Below, one piece after another: positions 54,056 through 62,468 of a stretch of DNA of 64,000 nt. This DNA is from an uncultured Dysgonomonas sp. GTDB taxonomy: Bacteria > Bacteroidota > Bacteroidia > Bacteroidales > Dysgonomonadaceae. Positions within the stretch are counted from its first letter, which is position 1; each line of letters opens with the position of its first letter. Made by a program: the position numbers and the translations under genes. The stretch spans positions 1,580,209 to 1,644,208 of the forward strand of contig NZ_LT599032.1 in the NCBI RefSeq assembly GCF_900079725.1, in the 5' to 3' direction. A model generated the notes under the pieces. The model was not told where the DNA came from, ran no database searches, and saw only the letters and a list, made by a program, of their open reading frames with translations.

Positions 54056-55437
54056 TCGCGTCCTTTCAATCTGATCTTTATTCCATAATGGCGTGTCATT
54101 AGCTCTTCCGAAAATGGATCTTCGCCATGAATATATGTACTACCCTCATATCGTTCAAATTCACAGAAGGCAGCACCTTGCCGTTTAGCCAACTCTATCC
54201 TAACCTCCCTTTCTTTCATTATATTCCTGAAAATATTAATATCCTTCGCTGCCAGATAGAATGTAAAGATAAAGCTGATAAATCCTATTGCTATAATCGA
54301 CAGGCGTATCTGCCGCAGGAATTTCTGGCTGAAATCGAGATTATAATATAAGATTCCCGCCCCGATAATGAGAAAAGTAACAACCCCGAATAATGCCCTT
54401 CGGGGAAAAGTAGGTGAAAACAACATAGCATATACCGCAGCTATAGCGGCTATAGAATAGATAATACTGAGTTTCAATTTATCCTTTCTCTCTCCTACAG
54501 GAAAACGGTAGTATAGTATATATATTACCAGACAACTCAAGATTAATGTGCCTGAATAAAAGAAAAACGTAAGTGTACAATTGAACAATCTGTAGGCAAT
54601 AACAGGCAAGCCAAATGCAGACTCTCCTGCCCTCTCGAAATTACCGGGAGCAAGAATCATAACTGCATAACCAATAATAGCACCCAACAATCCTGCAATA
54701 GCCCAACCCGGTATTTTCCATGTATACGACCTGTAATAGATAAAGAAAAAGACTACAATAAGAATCATCGCACCTGCTGTATTCTCGTTGGTCCATCCGG
54801 CAATAATGCCAAGAAGAAAAAGCCCCGTTGGCGCCAGTATCTGTCCTGTAATATTTAGTCTGTTCCCCTTATAGAAACGGTATGGAATCAGGAATAAAAG
54901 AATAAGGAACGTACACCAAAGATAATTAGCCGAACCCGTAAGCCATAAAACCGTATCGCCAAATACAGGTTGCATAAACCAGATCGCTATATTTATGAAT
55001 ATGAACAATGATAAACTCCCCTTACCTCGTCCTGTAATATGAAAATAAATAAGAAAAACATAACCGAGATACACCAACGTATTCAATAAATCTGCAAAAT
55101 AAGCTGGTAGCAGTAACAAAACCTGCGCTATAAAATGAGCAACACTGCGCCCTCCCCACTGATAATAATGATTGATCTGAGACCGGACAATATCTCCGAC
55201 AGACGCAACACGTACGTTTTCTCCATAGATAAACAGGTAAGCAAAATCATCGGATATAAGCGGGGTAAGTATATTCAGAAAGAGTATGGACGAAAAGCAT
55301 AAGAAAACCGTCAGAATCCAAAGGAGTGACCGTTTCAGTTTATTATCGCCTATCCTATCGATTACACCTTCTGTCTTAACATACAGACCTTTTACCGAAG
55401 TAAGGACACGTTCAAATGTATTTGATTGTATATTCAT
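54052..55437 (-). CDS. DUF6056 family membrane protein
   Basis: 461 residues and about 11 membrane helices. The pattern 'LTPLISDDFAYLF' and 'HYYQWGGRSVAHFIAQ' matches DUF6056, a family of GT-C-like membrane proteins of Bacteroidota. Similarity to glycosyltransferase folds suggests a role in a lipid-linked sugar transfer, but no activity is known. A full consensus promoter lies at 55459-55488. Confidence 0.8.
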   Translation of the reverse strand: MNIQSNTFERVLTSVKGLYVKTEGVIDRIGDNKLKRSLLWILTVFLCFSSILFLNILTPLISDDFAYLFIYGENVRVASVGDIVRSQINHYYQWGGRSVAHFIAQVLLLLPAYFADLLNTLVYLGYVFLIYFHITGRGKGSLSLFIFINIAIWFMQPVFGDTVLWLTGSANYLWCTFLILLFLIPYRFYKGNRLNITGQILAPTGLFLLGIIAGWTNENTAGAMILIVVFFFIYYRSYTWKIPGWAIAGLLGAIIGYAVMILAPGNFERAGESAFGLPVIAYRLFNCTLTFFFYSGTLILSCLVIYILYYRFPVGERKDKLKLSIIYSIAAIAAVYAMLFSPTFPRRALFGVVTFLIIGAGILYYNLDFSQKFLRQIRLSIIAIGFISFIFTFYLAAKDINIFRNIMKEREVRIELAKRQGAAFCEFERYEGSTYIHGEDPFSEELMTRHYGIKIRLKGRD

Positions 55438-55458
55438 CCGTTACACGCTATATCTATG

Positions 55459-55488
55459 CAAAAGTAGTATAAAAAACAAAAGTTACAA
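55459..55488 (-). promoter_or_regulatory. Promoter of the DUF6056 gene, in an AGTTACAAGT repeat
   Basis: On the minus strand TTG (55488-55486), 19 nt and TACTTTTG (55466-55459). The TTG comes from the sequence AGTTACAAGT, a unit also found in the dispersed repeats of this window. Confidence 0.6.
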
Positions 55489-55685
55489 GTTTTGTCGCTG
55501 GCATCATTAGCTCATCGCTAAGTAAAGACTTTTTCAAAGGATATGGTTTACTAATTGATTTACTTTCAGATAAAGAAGTATATATCCGGAATATTTCTTA
55601 AATTAGTACTCTATACTTTCAATGAAAAACTAAAAGCAGAGATAAATAAAGCCTCTGTTTCACAGGATGAAAAAACCGAATAATT

Positions 55686-56666
55686 ATGGATAAAATAAAA
55701 TGGGGTATAATTGGTGCGGGTGATGTATGTGAAAAGAAAAGCGGCCCTGCCCTTTACAAAATCGAACATTCTGAACTTGTCGCCGTAATGCGCCGGGATG
55801 AAGCCAAAGTAAAAGATTTTGCCGTCCGTCATGGTGTAGGTAAATACTATACGGATGCAGAGCAGTTAATAAATGACCCTGATGTGAACATGATATATGT
55901 AGCCACCCCGCCGGCATCGCATAAGGAATACGCCATCAAATCCCTAAAGGCGGGAAAACCTGTTTACGTGGAAAAACCGATGGCAATGAACTATACCGAA
56001 TGTATGGAAATGGTGGATGCTGCTAAAAATGCAAAACAGAATCTATTCGTTGCTTACTATCGCCGGGCCTTACCCTATTTTCTGAAAGTGAAAGAATTAA
56101 TAGACAATAACAAGATAGGAAAAATACTAACTGCCGAGGTAAAGTATTTCCGCCCTGCCAGTAAATCAGACATGGATACCCTGAATCAGACATGGCGTGT
56201 GAACAGAGAGATTGCAGGAGATGGCTATTTCTTCGATCTGGCCCCGCATACACTCGATATACTCGATTTTCTGTTGGGAGAGATAGAAGAAGCGAAAGGC
56301 TATACACAGACTCTAGGTGGCTATTATCCCGTTTCGGACACTATATCGGCGATTATGCAGTTCAAATCGGGAGTCACAGGCACAGGGCAATGGTGCTTCG
56401 TTTCATCTGAACAAGCCCGGCAGGATACAATCATTATCAACGGTACTGAAGGATATATCCGCTTCAATACATTCGACTTCCGTCCTATTTTCCTGACTAC
56501 GGCAAAAGGAACCGAACTGTTCGAAACCGAACATCCCGAACATATCCAGCAACCGCTTATTCAAACCATTGTTGATGAACTGAGGGGTGTAGGAACTTGT
56601 CCCTCTACAGGAGTATCAGGTGCAAGGACATCAAGGGTGATGGATATGATAACCAGTCCGTCCTAA
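55686..56666 (+). CDS. Gfo/Idh/MocA family oxidoreductase
   Basis: 326 residues. The N-terminal Rossmann domain starts WGIIGAGDVCEK, with GxGxxx for NAD(P), 'YVATPPASH' and the conserved EKP in VYVEKPMAMNY. The C-terminal domain has the His in 'DLAPHTLDILDF'. Members oxidise or reduce sugars, inositols and related diols. No partner gene is adjacent. Substrate is unknown. Confidence 0.85.
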   Translation: MDKIKWGIIGAGDVCEKKSGPALYKIEHSELVAVMRRDEAKVKDFAVRHGVGKYYTDAEQLINDPDVNMIYVATPPASHKEYAIKSLKAGKPVYVEKPMAMNYTECMEMVDAAKNAKQNLFVAYYRRALPYFLKVKELIDNNKIGKILTAEVKYFRPASKSDMDTLNQTWRVNREIAGDGYFFDLAPHTLDILDFLLGEIEEAKGYTQTLGGYYPVSDTISAIMQFKSGVTGTGQWCFVSSEQARQDTIIINGTEGYIRFNTFDFRPIFLTTAKGTELFETEHPEHIQQPLIQTIVDELRGVGTCPSTGVSGARTSRVMDMITSPS

Positions 56667-56720
56667 CCTTCCCAAAGGGGAAAATATTAAAGAAAACCTT
56701 TATTATTGATTTACTCCTCC

Positions 56721-56884
56721 CCTTTGGGGCAGGACTGTTAAGTTCTCTACTTTGTTCTGTTATTTTCTGCTGTCATCCTGAGTGGAACGAAGGATCCCGA
56801 CCCTGAGAAACGAGATGTTTCACTCCGTTCAACATGACACAGAGGGTATAAAAAATTAGAACTTAACAGCCCTGCCCTTTAGGG
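56721..56884. repeat. Compound palindromic repeat element
   Basis: Outer arms 56721-56746 and 56858-56884 are inverted copies (GGGCAGG-x-CTGTTAAGTTCT, one mismatch in about 20). Between them, inner arms 56772-56796 (GTCATCCTGAGTGGAACGA...) and 56812-56838 (...CCGTTCAACATGAC) form a second imperfect palindrome. The inner arms resemble the GTCATCCTGAG..GAAGGATC type of bacterial intergenic repeat. A single arm is found again at 15915-15941 (22 of 27 bases equal). Confidence 0.7.
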
Positions 56885-56901
56885 AGGCAAGACAGGGACT
56901 T

Positions 56902-58083
56902 TTATCTTAACCTATTCTTTTCGAACACAACTCGCGAGCATGTCCAGTATATAAGAACACTGAACAGGCATAACCCGGAAGCAACGAGATACAAGGTTTC
57001 GAATGAAAAGAAGCCTGTAATATATCCGCCTAATAACATGCCTATTGCCAGCCCCAGGTCGAACCCGATAAGATACGTAGAGTTGGCTGTTCCCCGCTGA
57101 CTGTTTTCGGCAAGGTTAATATAGAGCGTTTGCAAAGCCGGAAACATCATACCGAAACCTACGCCGATAAACAACCCCGATATACAGAATGCATAAATAT
57201 TGTGTATAGTGGCAAAAGCGAAGAATGCAATAGCCACAATGGCCATTGCCGACACATTTACCTCATGTATCTTACCCCTGTCTACGAGCTTGCCTGCGAA
57301 TACCCGAGATGCGATGATACCACCCGCCCAAAACAGAAAGAAGATACCGGCGTTGAATATGCCTATCTGTTTCCCGTATTGTGCTACAAAAGGACCTATT
57401 GTACCCCAGGCAAAACACGGCAGCAACTGATTGAGAAATATAGGCCAGCCTTTCAGCAGGAAGAAACGGTCCATAGAAAGCTTTTGAGACTGCTCCACCT
57501 TAGGTCTTGCAGGCGCTTTAATCATCGCAGTGGCTACAATACCCAATGTCCCCATAGCAATAGCACACCAAAGTAATACCTGAAAACCCCAGTTATTGTA
57601 TATATGTATGGCTACGAATGGCCCTATAGCCATTGCCACATTCATAAAAGTACCGTAATAGCCTATACCTTCGGCCCGCCGTTCAGTTGGTACTACATCT
57701 ATCGCCAGTGTGCTGGACGATACAGTGGAAAGCCCCCATGTAATACCGTGCAGGAAACGCACAAGGATAAACAGCATGACTGTTGTAGCCCAGAAGTAAC
57801 CGAAAAAGATAAGGACATAGCAGGAAAAGGCTACTAAAAGAACTTTCTTCCGGGAATACAAATCAACGATATAACCGGAGAATGGGCGTACAAACATAAG
57901 GGCAATGGCATACGATGCCAACACGATCCCTGTTTTAGATTGTGCAACTCCCATCTGCTCTGTTATGTAAAGAGGGATAGAAGGCATCAGTAAATTGAAT
58001 GAGCAGGCCATCAGGAAGTTCGCAATACAAACATTCAGATAGCTTAACGACCATAGTTTCGGTTTCGCAATTTGAATTTCCAT
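56902..58083 (-). CDS. MFS transporter
   Basis: 393 residues with 12 membrane helices. Features are the motif 'RPFSGYIVDLYSRKKVLL' after helix 2 and the segment 'PTERRAEGIGYYG' in the loop between the halves. It resembles bacterial multidrug or sugar efflux MFS_1 proteins. Substrate is unknown. It follows the ABC-F gene by 12 bp in the same direction. Confidence 0.85.
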   Translation of the reverse strand: MEIQIAKPKLWSLSYLNVCIANFLMACSFNLLMPSIPLYITEQMGVAQSKTGIVLASYAIALMFVRPFSGYIVDLYSRKKVLLVAFSCYVLIFFGYFWATTVMLFILVRFLHGITWGLSTVSSSTLAIDVVPTERRAEGIGYYGTFMNVAMAIGPFVAIHIYNNWGFQVLLWCAIAMGTLGIVATAMIKAPARPKVEQSQKLSMDRFFLLKGWPIFLNQLLPCFAWGTIGPFVAQYGKQIGIFNAGIFFLFWAGGIIASRVFAGKLVDRGKIHEVNVSAMAIVAIAFFAFATIHNIYAFCISGLFIGVGFGMMFPALQTLYINLAENSQRGTANSTYLIGFDLGLAIGMLLGGYITGFFSFETLYLVASGLCLFSVLIYWTCSRVVFEKNRLR

Positions 58084-58095
58084 AACACATTAACG

Positions 58096-59973
58096 TTAGA
58101 GGAGGTCACTAAGTTCCATCCAGCGCATTGTTTTTTCATCTATCTCATCAATCAATTCGCTGATACGGTTCGATTTGGATAGCAATTCGTCAGTGGAAAG
58201 AGTACCGCTCGACAACTCATTTTCAAGTTTCTCTTTCTCCTCTTCCAGTTTCGGAATCAGGACATCGAGCTCTTCAAATTCCCGCTTCTCCTTGAATGAT
58301 AGCTTCTTCTTATCATCATTTTTTGGTGATGCGATCTGAGGTTTATCTTCTTTTGGTTTTGCAGCCTGTTCTTTTTCCTTCTCAATGGCTTCCTGTATCT
58401 CTTTCCACTCCCTGTATTCGGTATAATTACCCGGGAAGTCTTTTATCTTTGCGTTCCCCTGAAAAGCAAGCAGGTGGTCTACCACTTTATCCATAAAATA
58501 ACGGTCATGCGAAACCACTATCACGCAGCCTTTAAACTGTTGCAGGTATTCTTCCAATATATTGAGTGTAACGATATCCAGATCATTTGTAGGCTCGTCC
58601 AATACCAGAAAGTTAGGATTGGTTATCAGCACTGTACACAGATACAGACGGCGCTTCTCTCCTCCCGATAGTTTATAGACAAAATTATGTTGCTTTTCGG
58701 GTGGAAACAAGAAATGTTGCAGAAATTGAGATGCTGTCAGACGGTTGCCATTACCTAAATCGATAACCTCAGCTATATTTTGTATCACGTCCAGCACTTT
58801 CATTTGGTCATCAAACTTTAGTCCGTCCTGGCTGTAATAACCGAATTTCACCGTCTCGCCGATATCGAAGTTTCCTTTATCGGGAGCAACTTCCCCCATC
58901 AGCATCTTTATAAAAGTAGATTTCCCTGTCCCGTTATTACCTACAATTCCCAGTTTTTCGTAACGGGCAAATACATAATTGAAATCCTCTACAATTTTGA
59001 TATCACCAAAAGCCTTATATACATGCTGCGCCTCAAATATCTTGTTACCGATATAGGAACCTTTCATTTGCAACTGTACATTTCCGGCATCACGCACCTG
59101 TTGTGCTTTTTTCTCCAGATCGTAGAATGCATCGATTCGCGATTTTGCCTTTGTCCCCCGTGCCTGCGGCTGGCGGCGCATCCATTCCAGTTCCTTGCGC
59201 ATAAGGTTATTGGCACGGTCTATCTCCGAATTCTGCGCACTGATCCGTTCATCCCTTTTTTCGAGATAATAGGAATAATTTCCTTTATACTGGTAAAGTT
59301 GTTGCTGGTCTATCTCTATAATCTCGTTGCAAACCCGATCGAGGAAATAACGGTCGTGCGTAACCATCAACAGGCTAAGTCGCGAACGTTGAAGATATTC
59401 CTCCAGCCATTCCACCATATCCAAATCGAGGTGATTGGTTGGTTCATCCAGAATAATCAGGTCAGGTTCGGTAATCAGCACATTTGCAAGAGCTACCCGT
59501 TTGAGCTGCCCTCCCGATAATTCGGAGATTTTCTGTTCGAAATCCGTAATTTTGAGTTGTGCCAGAATTTGCTTCGCCCTATGTTCATAGTCCCATGCCT
59601 GCAATACATCCATCTTTTGAAGGATATTATCGAGATTAGAATGGTCTTTTGAATTTATTACTTTCTCGTATTCCGCAATTAAATCCGTTACCTCATTGCC
59701 GGAACTAAAACAGGCCTGTAGAACTGTCAGATTTTCGGGATATACAGGGTCTTGTTCAAGATAAGCTACCCGTATATCCCGCCGGAAGACAACCGCTCCG
59801 TTGTCGTACGATTCTTTACCTGTAAGTATATTAAGTAAGGTAGTTTTGCCCGAGCCATTTTTTGCAATAAGCCCTATGCGCTCACCCTCAGCAATGCCGA
59901 AAGATATTTCGCGAAACAGAACTAAGTCTCCAAAGCTTTTTGTGAGTCCGTCTACCTGTAAAATAGATGCCAT
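58096..59973 (-). CDS. ABC-F family ATPase, Uup-like
   Basis: 625 residues from the ATG at 59973 (beginning MASILQVDGL). A further upstream ATG at 59991 is open, but a -7 element (59996-59989) would place the transcription start after it. Two ATPase domains: Walker A KNGSGKTT and signature LSGGQLKR in the first, NNGTGKST and LSGGEKRR in the second, joined by the charged linker of ABC-F proteins. A C-terminal coiled coil (about 545-620) is as in Uup, which acts in ribosome function and genome stability. It has no membrane domain. The MFS gene follows. Confidence 0.9.
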   Translation of the reverse strand: MASILQVDGLTKSFGDLVLFREISFGIAEGERIGLIAKNGSGKTTLLNILTGKESYDNGAVVFRRDIRVAYLEQDPVYPENLTVLQACFSSGNEVTDLIAEYEKVINSKDHSNLDNILQKMDVLQAWDYEHRAKQILAQLKITDFEQKISELSGGQLKRVALANVLITEPDLIILDEPTNHLDLDMVEWLEEYLQRSRLSLLMVTHDRYFLDRVCNEIIEIDQQQLYQYKGNYSYYLEKRDERISAQNSEIDRANNLMRKELEWMRRQPQARGTKAKSRIDAFYDLEKKAQQVRDAGNVQLQMKGSYIGNKIFEAQHVYKAFGDIKIVEDFNYVFARYEKLGIVGNNGTGKSTFIKMLMGEVAPDKGNFDIGETVKFGYYSQDGLKFDDQMKVLDVIQNIAEVIDLGNGNRLTASQFLQHFLFPPEKQHNFVYKLSGGEKRRLYLCTVLITNPNFLVLDEPTNDLDIVTLNILEEYLQQFKGCVIVVSHDRYFMDKVVDHLLAFQGNAKIKDFPGNYTEYREWKEIQEAIEKEKEQAAKPKEDKPQIASPKNDDKKKLSFKEKREFEELDVLIPKLEEEKEKLENELSSGTLSTDELLSKSNRISELIDEIDEKTMRWMELSDLL

Positions 59974-59988
59974 AAGAATAATTTTGTG

Positions 59989-59996
59989 CAAAGGTA
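59989..59996 (-). promoter_or_regulatory. -7 element upstream of the ABC-F gene
   Basis: TACCTTTG on the minus strand. A transcript from here would begin near 59984 and exclude the ATG at 59991. Confidence 0.55.
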
Positions 59997-60157
59997 AGCA
60001 AAAAGAGAGAGTTTATAGTTTTTATCTTGGGATAGTGATAGTGTATTTATCGGGGAAAAGTTTATCTATATGATGCCGATAGAGTTCTTTGACAATTTGC
60101 ATTCATATTTTATATCAAGAATTGAAAAAGGTAATACCTGAATAATATGTAACATCT

Positions 60158-60178
60158 GTTACTTTTGTTACTTTTTAA
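60158..60178 (+). repeat. GTTACTTTTGTTAC repeat
   Basis: Copy of the dispersed family first described at 15700; contains TACTTTTG. Confidence 0.75.
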
Positions 60179-60380
60179 TTTCACATAGTGGCTGGCCTTG
60201 TTTCTATCGCTTATGATGGAGACAGGATTACATAAACGGGAAACCATAAGAGTTGGGAAAAGTAACAATAAAGGATAGTAAAAAAGGTGTCAACTTTTAA
60301 CAAAATCCTCTGTGTTATGAAAGGGATTATTTCACGAAAGACACAGATAAAAAATTATAGGAGAAAAGTTTATAAAAGGT

Positions 60381-60401
60381 GTTACTTTTGTTACCTTTTA
60401 A
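60381..60401 (+). repeat. GTTACTTTTGTTACC repeat
   Basis: Copy of the dispersed family, about 75 nt before the ATG of the downstream gene. Confidence 0.75.
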
Positions 60402-60441
60402 GAATGAACTTGAAAAAAGCATTTCTTCTTGCTAAAAATTC

Positions 60442-60449
60442 TATCTTTG
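60442..60449 (+). promoter_or_regulatory. -7 element upstream of the orphan membrane protein gene
   Basis: TATCTTTG is a perfect -7 match, 26 nt before the ATG at 60476. Confidence 0.45.
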
Positions 60450-60475
60450 TTCAACAACATATATAACACACATAC

Positions 60476-61360
60476 ATGAGTACACAGTTATCTATATCTT
60501 TTTTCGATATTTTCAAATATTGGGATACAATCACACAATACGTAAATCCACTAACCATAATATTATGGGCTATAACTGGTGGTGTCATCGGATTTATTAT
60601 AGTATTAATAGCCGAACTTATCCTTCGTAAAAAGATATTAGTGCGTCGTCGCCACTGGACATTGAAATGGCTTTCTTACTTATACATGGCATTCTTGCCT
60701 CTTTTTGCAGGCTTCTGCTTTACTCAATGGTTTGCATTGCATAGCTGTGAAAGAGAGATAGTAAAGAATATTCCCACTTATCTGGGTGAGGCCAATTCTG
60801 CTTTCAACAAATATCTGAAAGACGAAGTAGAAAAGATCATCGACAAAAAGCATATGCAACTTACCGGTCACGATGTTATTGATAAAACGGCATCATACGC
60901 AGGCCAAACTGCAAGCTCCTTACTATCCGAAGTACAACCGTCTGATAGTAGCATAACGGCTAAAACTTCCGCCTTCCTTATGAGCAAGGTAATGGAAACA
61001 GATTTCGTTAAAGATCAGGCTGTAAAATATGTAGAGGGTGCTTTAGGCGAAAAAGTGCTGAATGATAAGGAACTGACCAATGATCTGCTAAATGTAAAAA
61101 TCGAAAATATTCTCACCGACGGGGTACTGAATACCATTATAGAAAAGAAGGTTAAGAATATTTTCGGAGGTTTTAAGTTGAATATCCTGTTCATGTTTAT
61201 ACTGGGCTTGGCAGTACCAATAGCCGAGATAATACTGGCGCATTATCTGGAAAAGAAAAGATTGGCAGCTATTCCTCCTCCAATACCGGGAATATTGGAC
61301 ACACCTCCTCCTGTACCAACACAATCAGAAAAGGAGGAAACAAGTCAGGAGAATAATTGA
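60476..61360 (+). CDS. Membrane protein of unknown family
   Basis: 294 residues with three hydrophobic segments at about 25-49, 64-88 and 235-258. The long region between the second and third is charged and helical with several Lys/Glu-rich runs, and the C-terminus is rich in proline (IPPPIPGILDTPPPVP) and ends with an acidic tail. I recognise no family. The 3' end overlaps the convergent lrgB gene by 16 bp. Two GTTAC repeats and a TATCTTTG lie upstream. Confidence 0.6.
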   Translation: MSTQLSISFFDIFKYWDTITQYVNPLTIILWAITGGVIGFIIVLIAELILRKKILVRRRHWTLKWLSYLYMAFLPLFAGFCFTQWFALHSCEREIVKNIPTYLGEANSAFNKYLKDEVEKIIDKKHMQLTGHDVIDKTASYAGQTASSLLSEVQPSDSSITAKTSAFLMSKVMETDFVKDQAVKYVEGALGEKVLNDKELTNDLLNVKIENILTDGVLNTIIEKKVKNIFGGFKLNILFMFILGLAVPIAEIILAHYLEKKRLAAIPPPIPGILDTPPPVPTQSEKEETSQENN

Positions 61361-62037
61361 TGCACAATAGGAATCAGCAGGGCCGTCATAACCCCCATCA
61401 ATCCAATAGCCAGACCACTGAGTGCACCTTCTATTACTCCCATCTCCATAGCTTTGGCCGTACCAACACCATGAGCAGAAGCACCCATTGCAAGTCCTTT
61501 CGCAACACTGCTTTTTATTCCCAGTACACGCAGTATAGGGGGACCAACGATACTGCCGAAGATACCACAAAACAATACGATAACAGCAGTAAGTGAGGCA
61601 TTGCCGCCGGATTGCTCAGCTATACTCATAGCAATAGGCGTAGTTACCGACTTTGGTTCGAGGCTATGTATCAATACCTGATCCGCCCCTGTAAGTTTAG
61701 CCAGTATGATGACGCTCAGAATACCGACAACACTACCTATGAATACCGATGTAAGTATGGATACGACATTCCCTTTCAGGTAAGCAAGTTGTTCGTACAA
61801 TACATATCCCAATGCTACCACTGAAGGCCCCAGCATAAAACTAACAAATTCGCTACCCTTCTCGAAGGTCTGATAACTAATACCCGATATCTCAAGAAAA
61901 GCAATAATAATGGCAATGGATATAATCAGTGGATGTAGCAATCCTATCTTCGTCTTCTTGAATACCCATTGTCCAAAAAGATAGCTCCCGAAAACAAGGA
62001 GGAGCATAAATTCCGTAGATTCAAATAATGCTCTCAT
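61345..62037 (-). CDS. LrgB/CidB family membrane protein
   Basis: 230 residues from the ATG at 62037, which overlaps the lrgA-like stop by 4 bp; the frame is open upstream, but that reading lies within lrgA. Several membrane helices and the family sequence 'SLEPKSVTTPIAMSIAEQSGG' are present. LrgB-type proteins act with a holin-like partner and influence murein hydrolase activity or small-molecule export. The pair with the upstream gene supports the call. Confidence 0.85.
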   Translation of the reverse strand: MRALFESTEFMLLLVFGSYLFGQWVFKKTKIGLLHPLIISIAIIIAFLEISGISYQTFEKGSEFVSFMLGPSVVALGYVLYEQLAYLKGNVVSILTSVFIGSVVGILSVIILAKLTGADQVLIHSLEPKSVTTPIAMSIAEQSGGNASLTAVIVLFCGIFGSIVGPPILRVLGIKSSVAKGLAMGASAHGVGTAKAMEMGVIEGALSGLAIGLMGVMTALLIPIVHQLFS

Positions 62038-62381
62038 TTTCTCTTCTTCTCCATTTGTTGTTGAATAACCGCCACTACGGCAATAACCAGAACTGTACTC
62101 ACCGAACATACGATAAGAATCGACATCCAGAATTTACTGATCAGTCCGTAAGAGCCTAAAAGTCCCGCACCGGCCGGTATAAAAAATATAGCCATATTGC
62201 GGGTAAAGGCATTGGCGACATCTTTTACATAGTCGGGTTTAAGGGCTTTGAAGTAGAGACTGAGGAATAATAAAATCATTCCGATAATATTTCCGGGAAC
62301 AAGTCCATTTATCAGATAACTAACACCTTGTCCGAGAAAATAGAACAGAAGAATGATAAAGATACCTTTTACCATTTTCAT
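62034..62381 (-). CDS. CidA/LrgA family holin-like protein
   Basis: 115 residues, four membrane helices. 'GLVPGNIIGMILLFLSL' and 'FIPAGAGLLGSYGLI' mark the LrgA family, holin-like proteins that work with LrgB. It is the first gene of the pair. A TACCTTTG element (62418-62411) lies 30 bp upstream, at the edge of a repeat that also occurs at 63773-63826. Confidence 0.85.
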   Translation of the reverse strand: MKMVKGIFIILLFYFLGQGVSYLINGLVPGNIIGMILLFLSLYFKALKPDYVKDVANAFTRNMAIFFIPAGAGLLGSYGLISKFWMSILIVCSVSTVLVIAVVAVIQQQMEKKRK

Positions 62382-62410
62382 AACGATAACCTCCTAATTT
62401 AACTCGGGTA

Positions 62411-62460
62411 CAAAGGTAGTATTAAGTTATAAGTTATGGGTATAAGTCATGAGTTTTTTG
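62411..62460 (-). repeat. Repeat containing TACCTTTG, upstream of lrgA
   Basis: The minus-strand sequence is an imperfect copy of 63773-63826: both start with CTCA/GAGTTTTTTG-like sequence, contain CATAACTT-type stretches and end with TACCTTTG. The -7 match lies at the gene-proximal end. Confidence 0.6.
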
Positions 62461-62468
62461 ATAACTAA

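Larger units (their letters stand above)
59974..60475. other. Intergenic region with GTTAC repeats
   Basis: The 502-bp gap between the ABC-F gene and the membrane protein holds two GTTAC repeats (60158-60178, 60381-60401), a small TCTGTGT/ACACAGA inverted repeat (60309-60315 with 60341-60347) and a TATCTTTG -7 element at 60442-60449 for the gene at 60476. No gene was found. Confidence 0.65.

Noticed and set aside
59974-59991. Upstream ATG (59991) for the ABC-F gene
   Set aside because: It overlaps the -7 element at 59989-59996 and would not be transcribed from that promoter; the ATG at 59973 begins at the normal ABC-F N-terminus.
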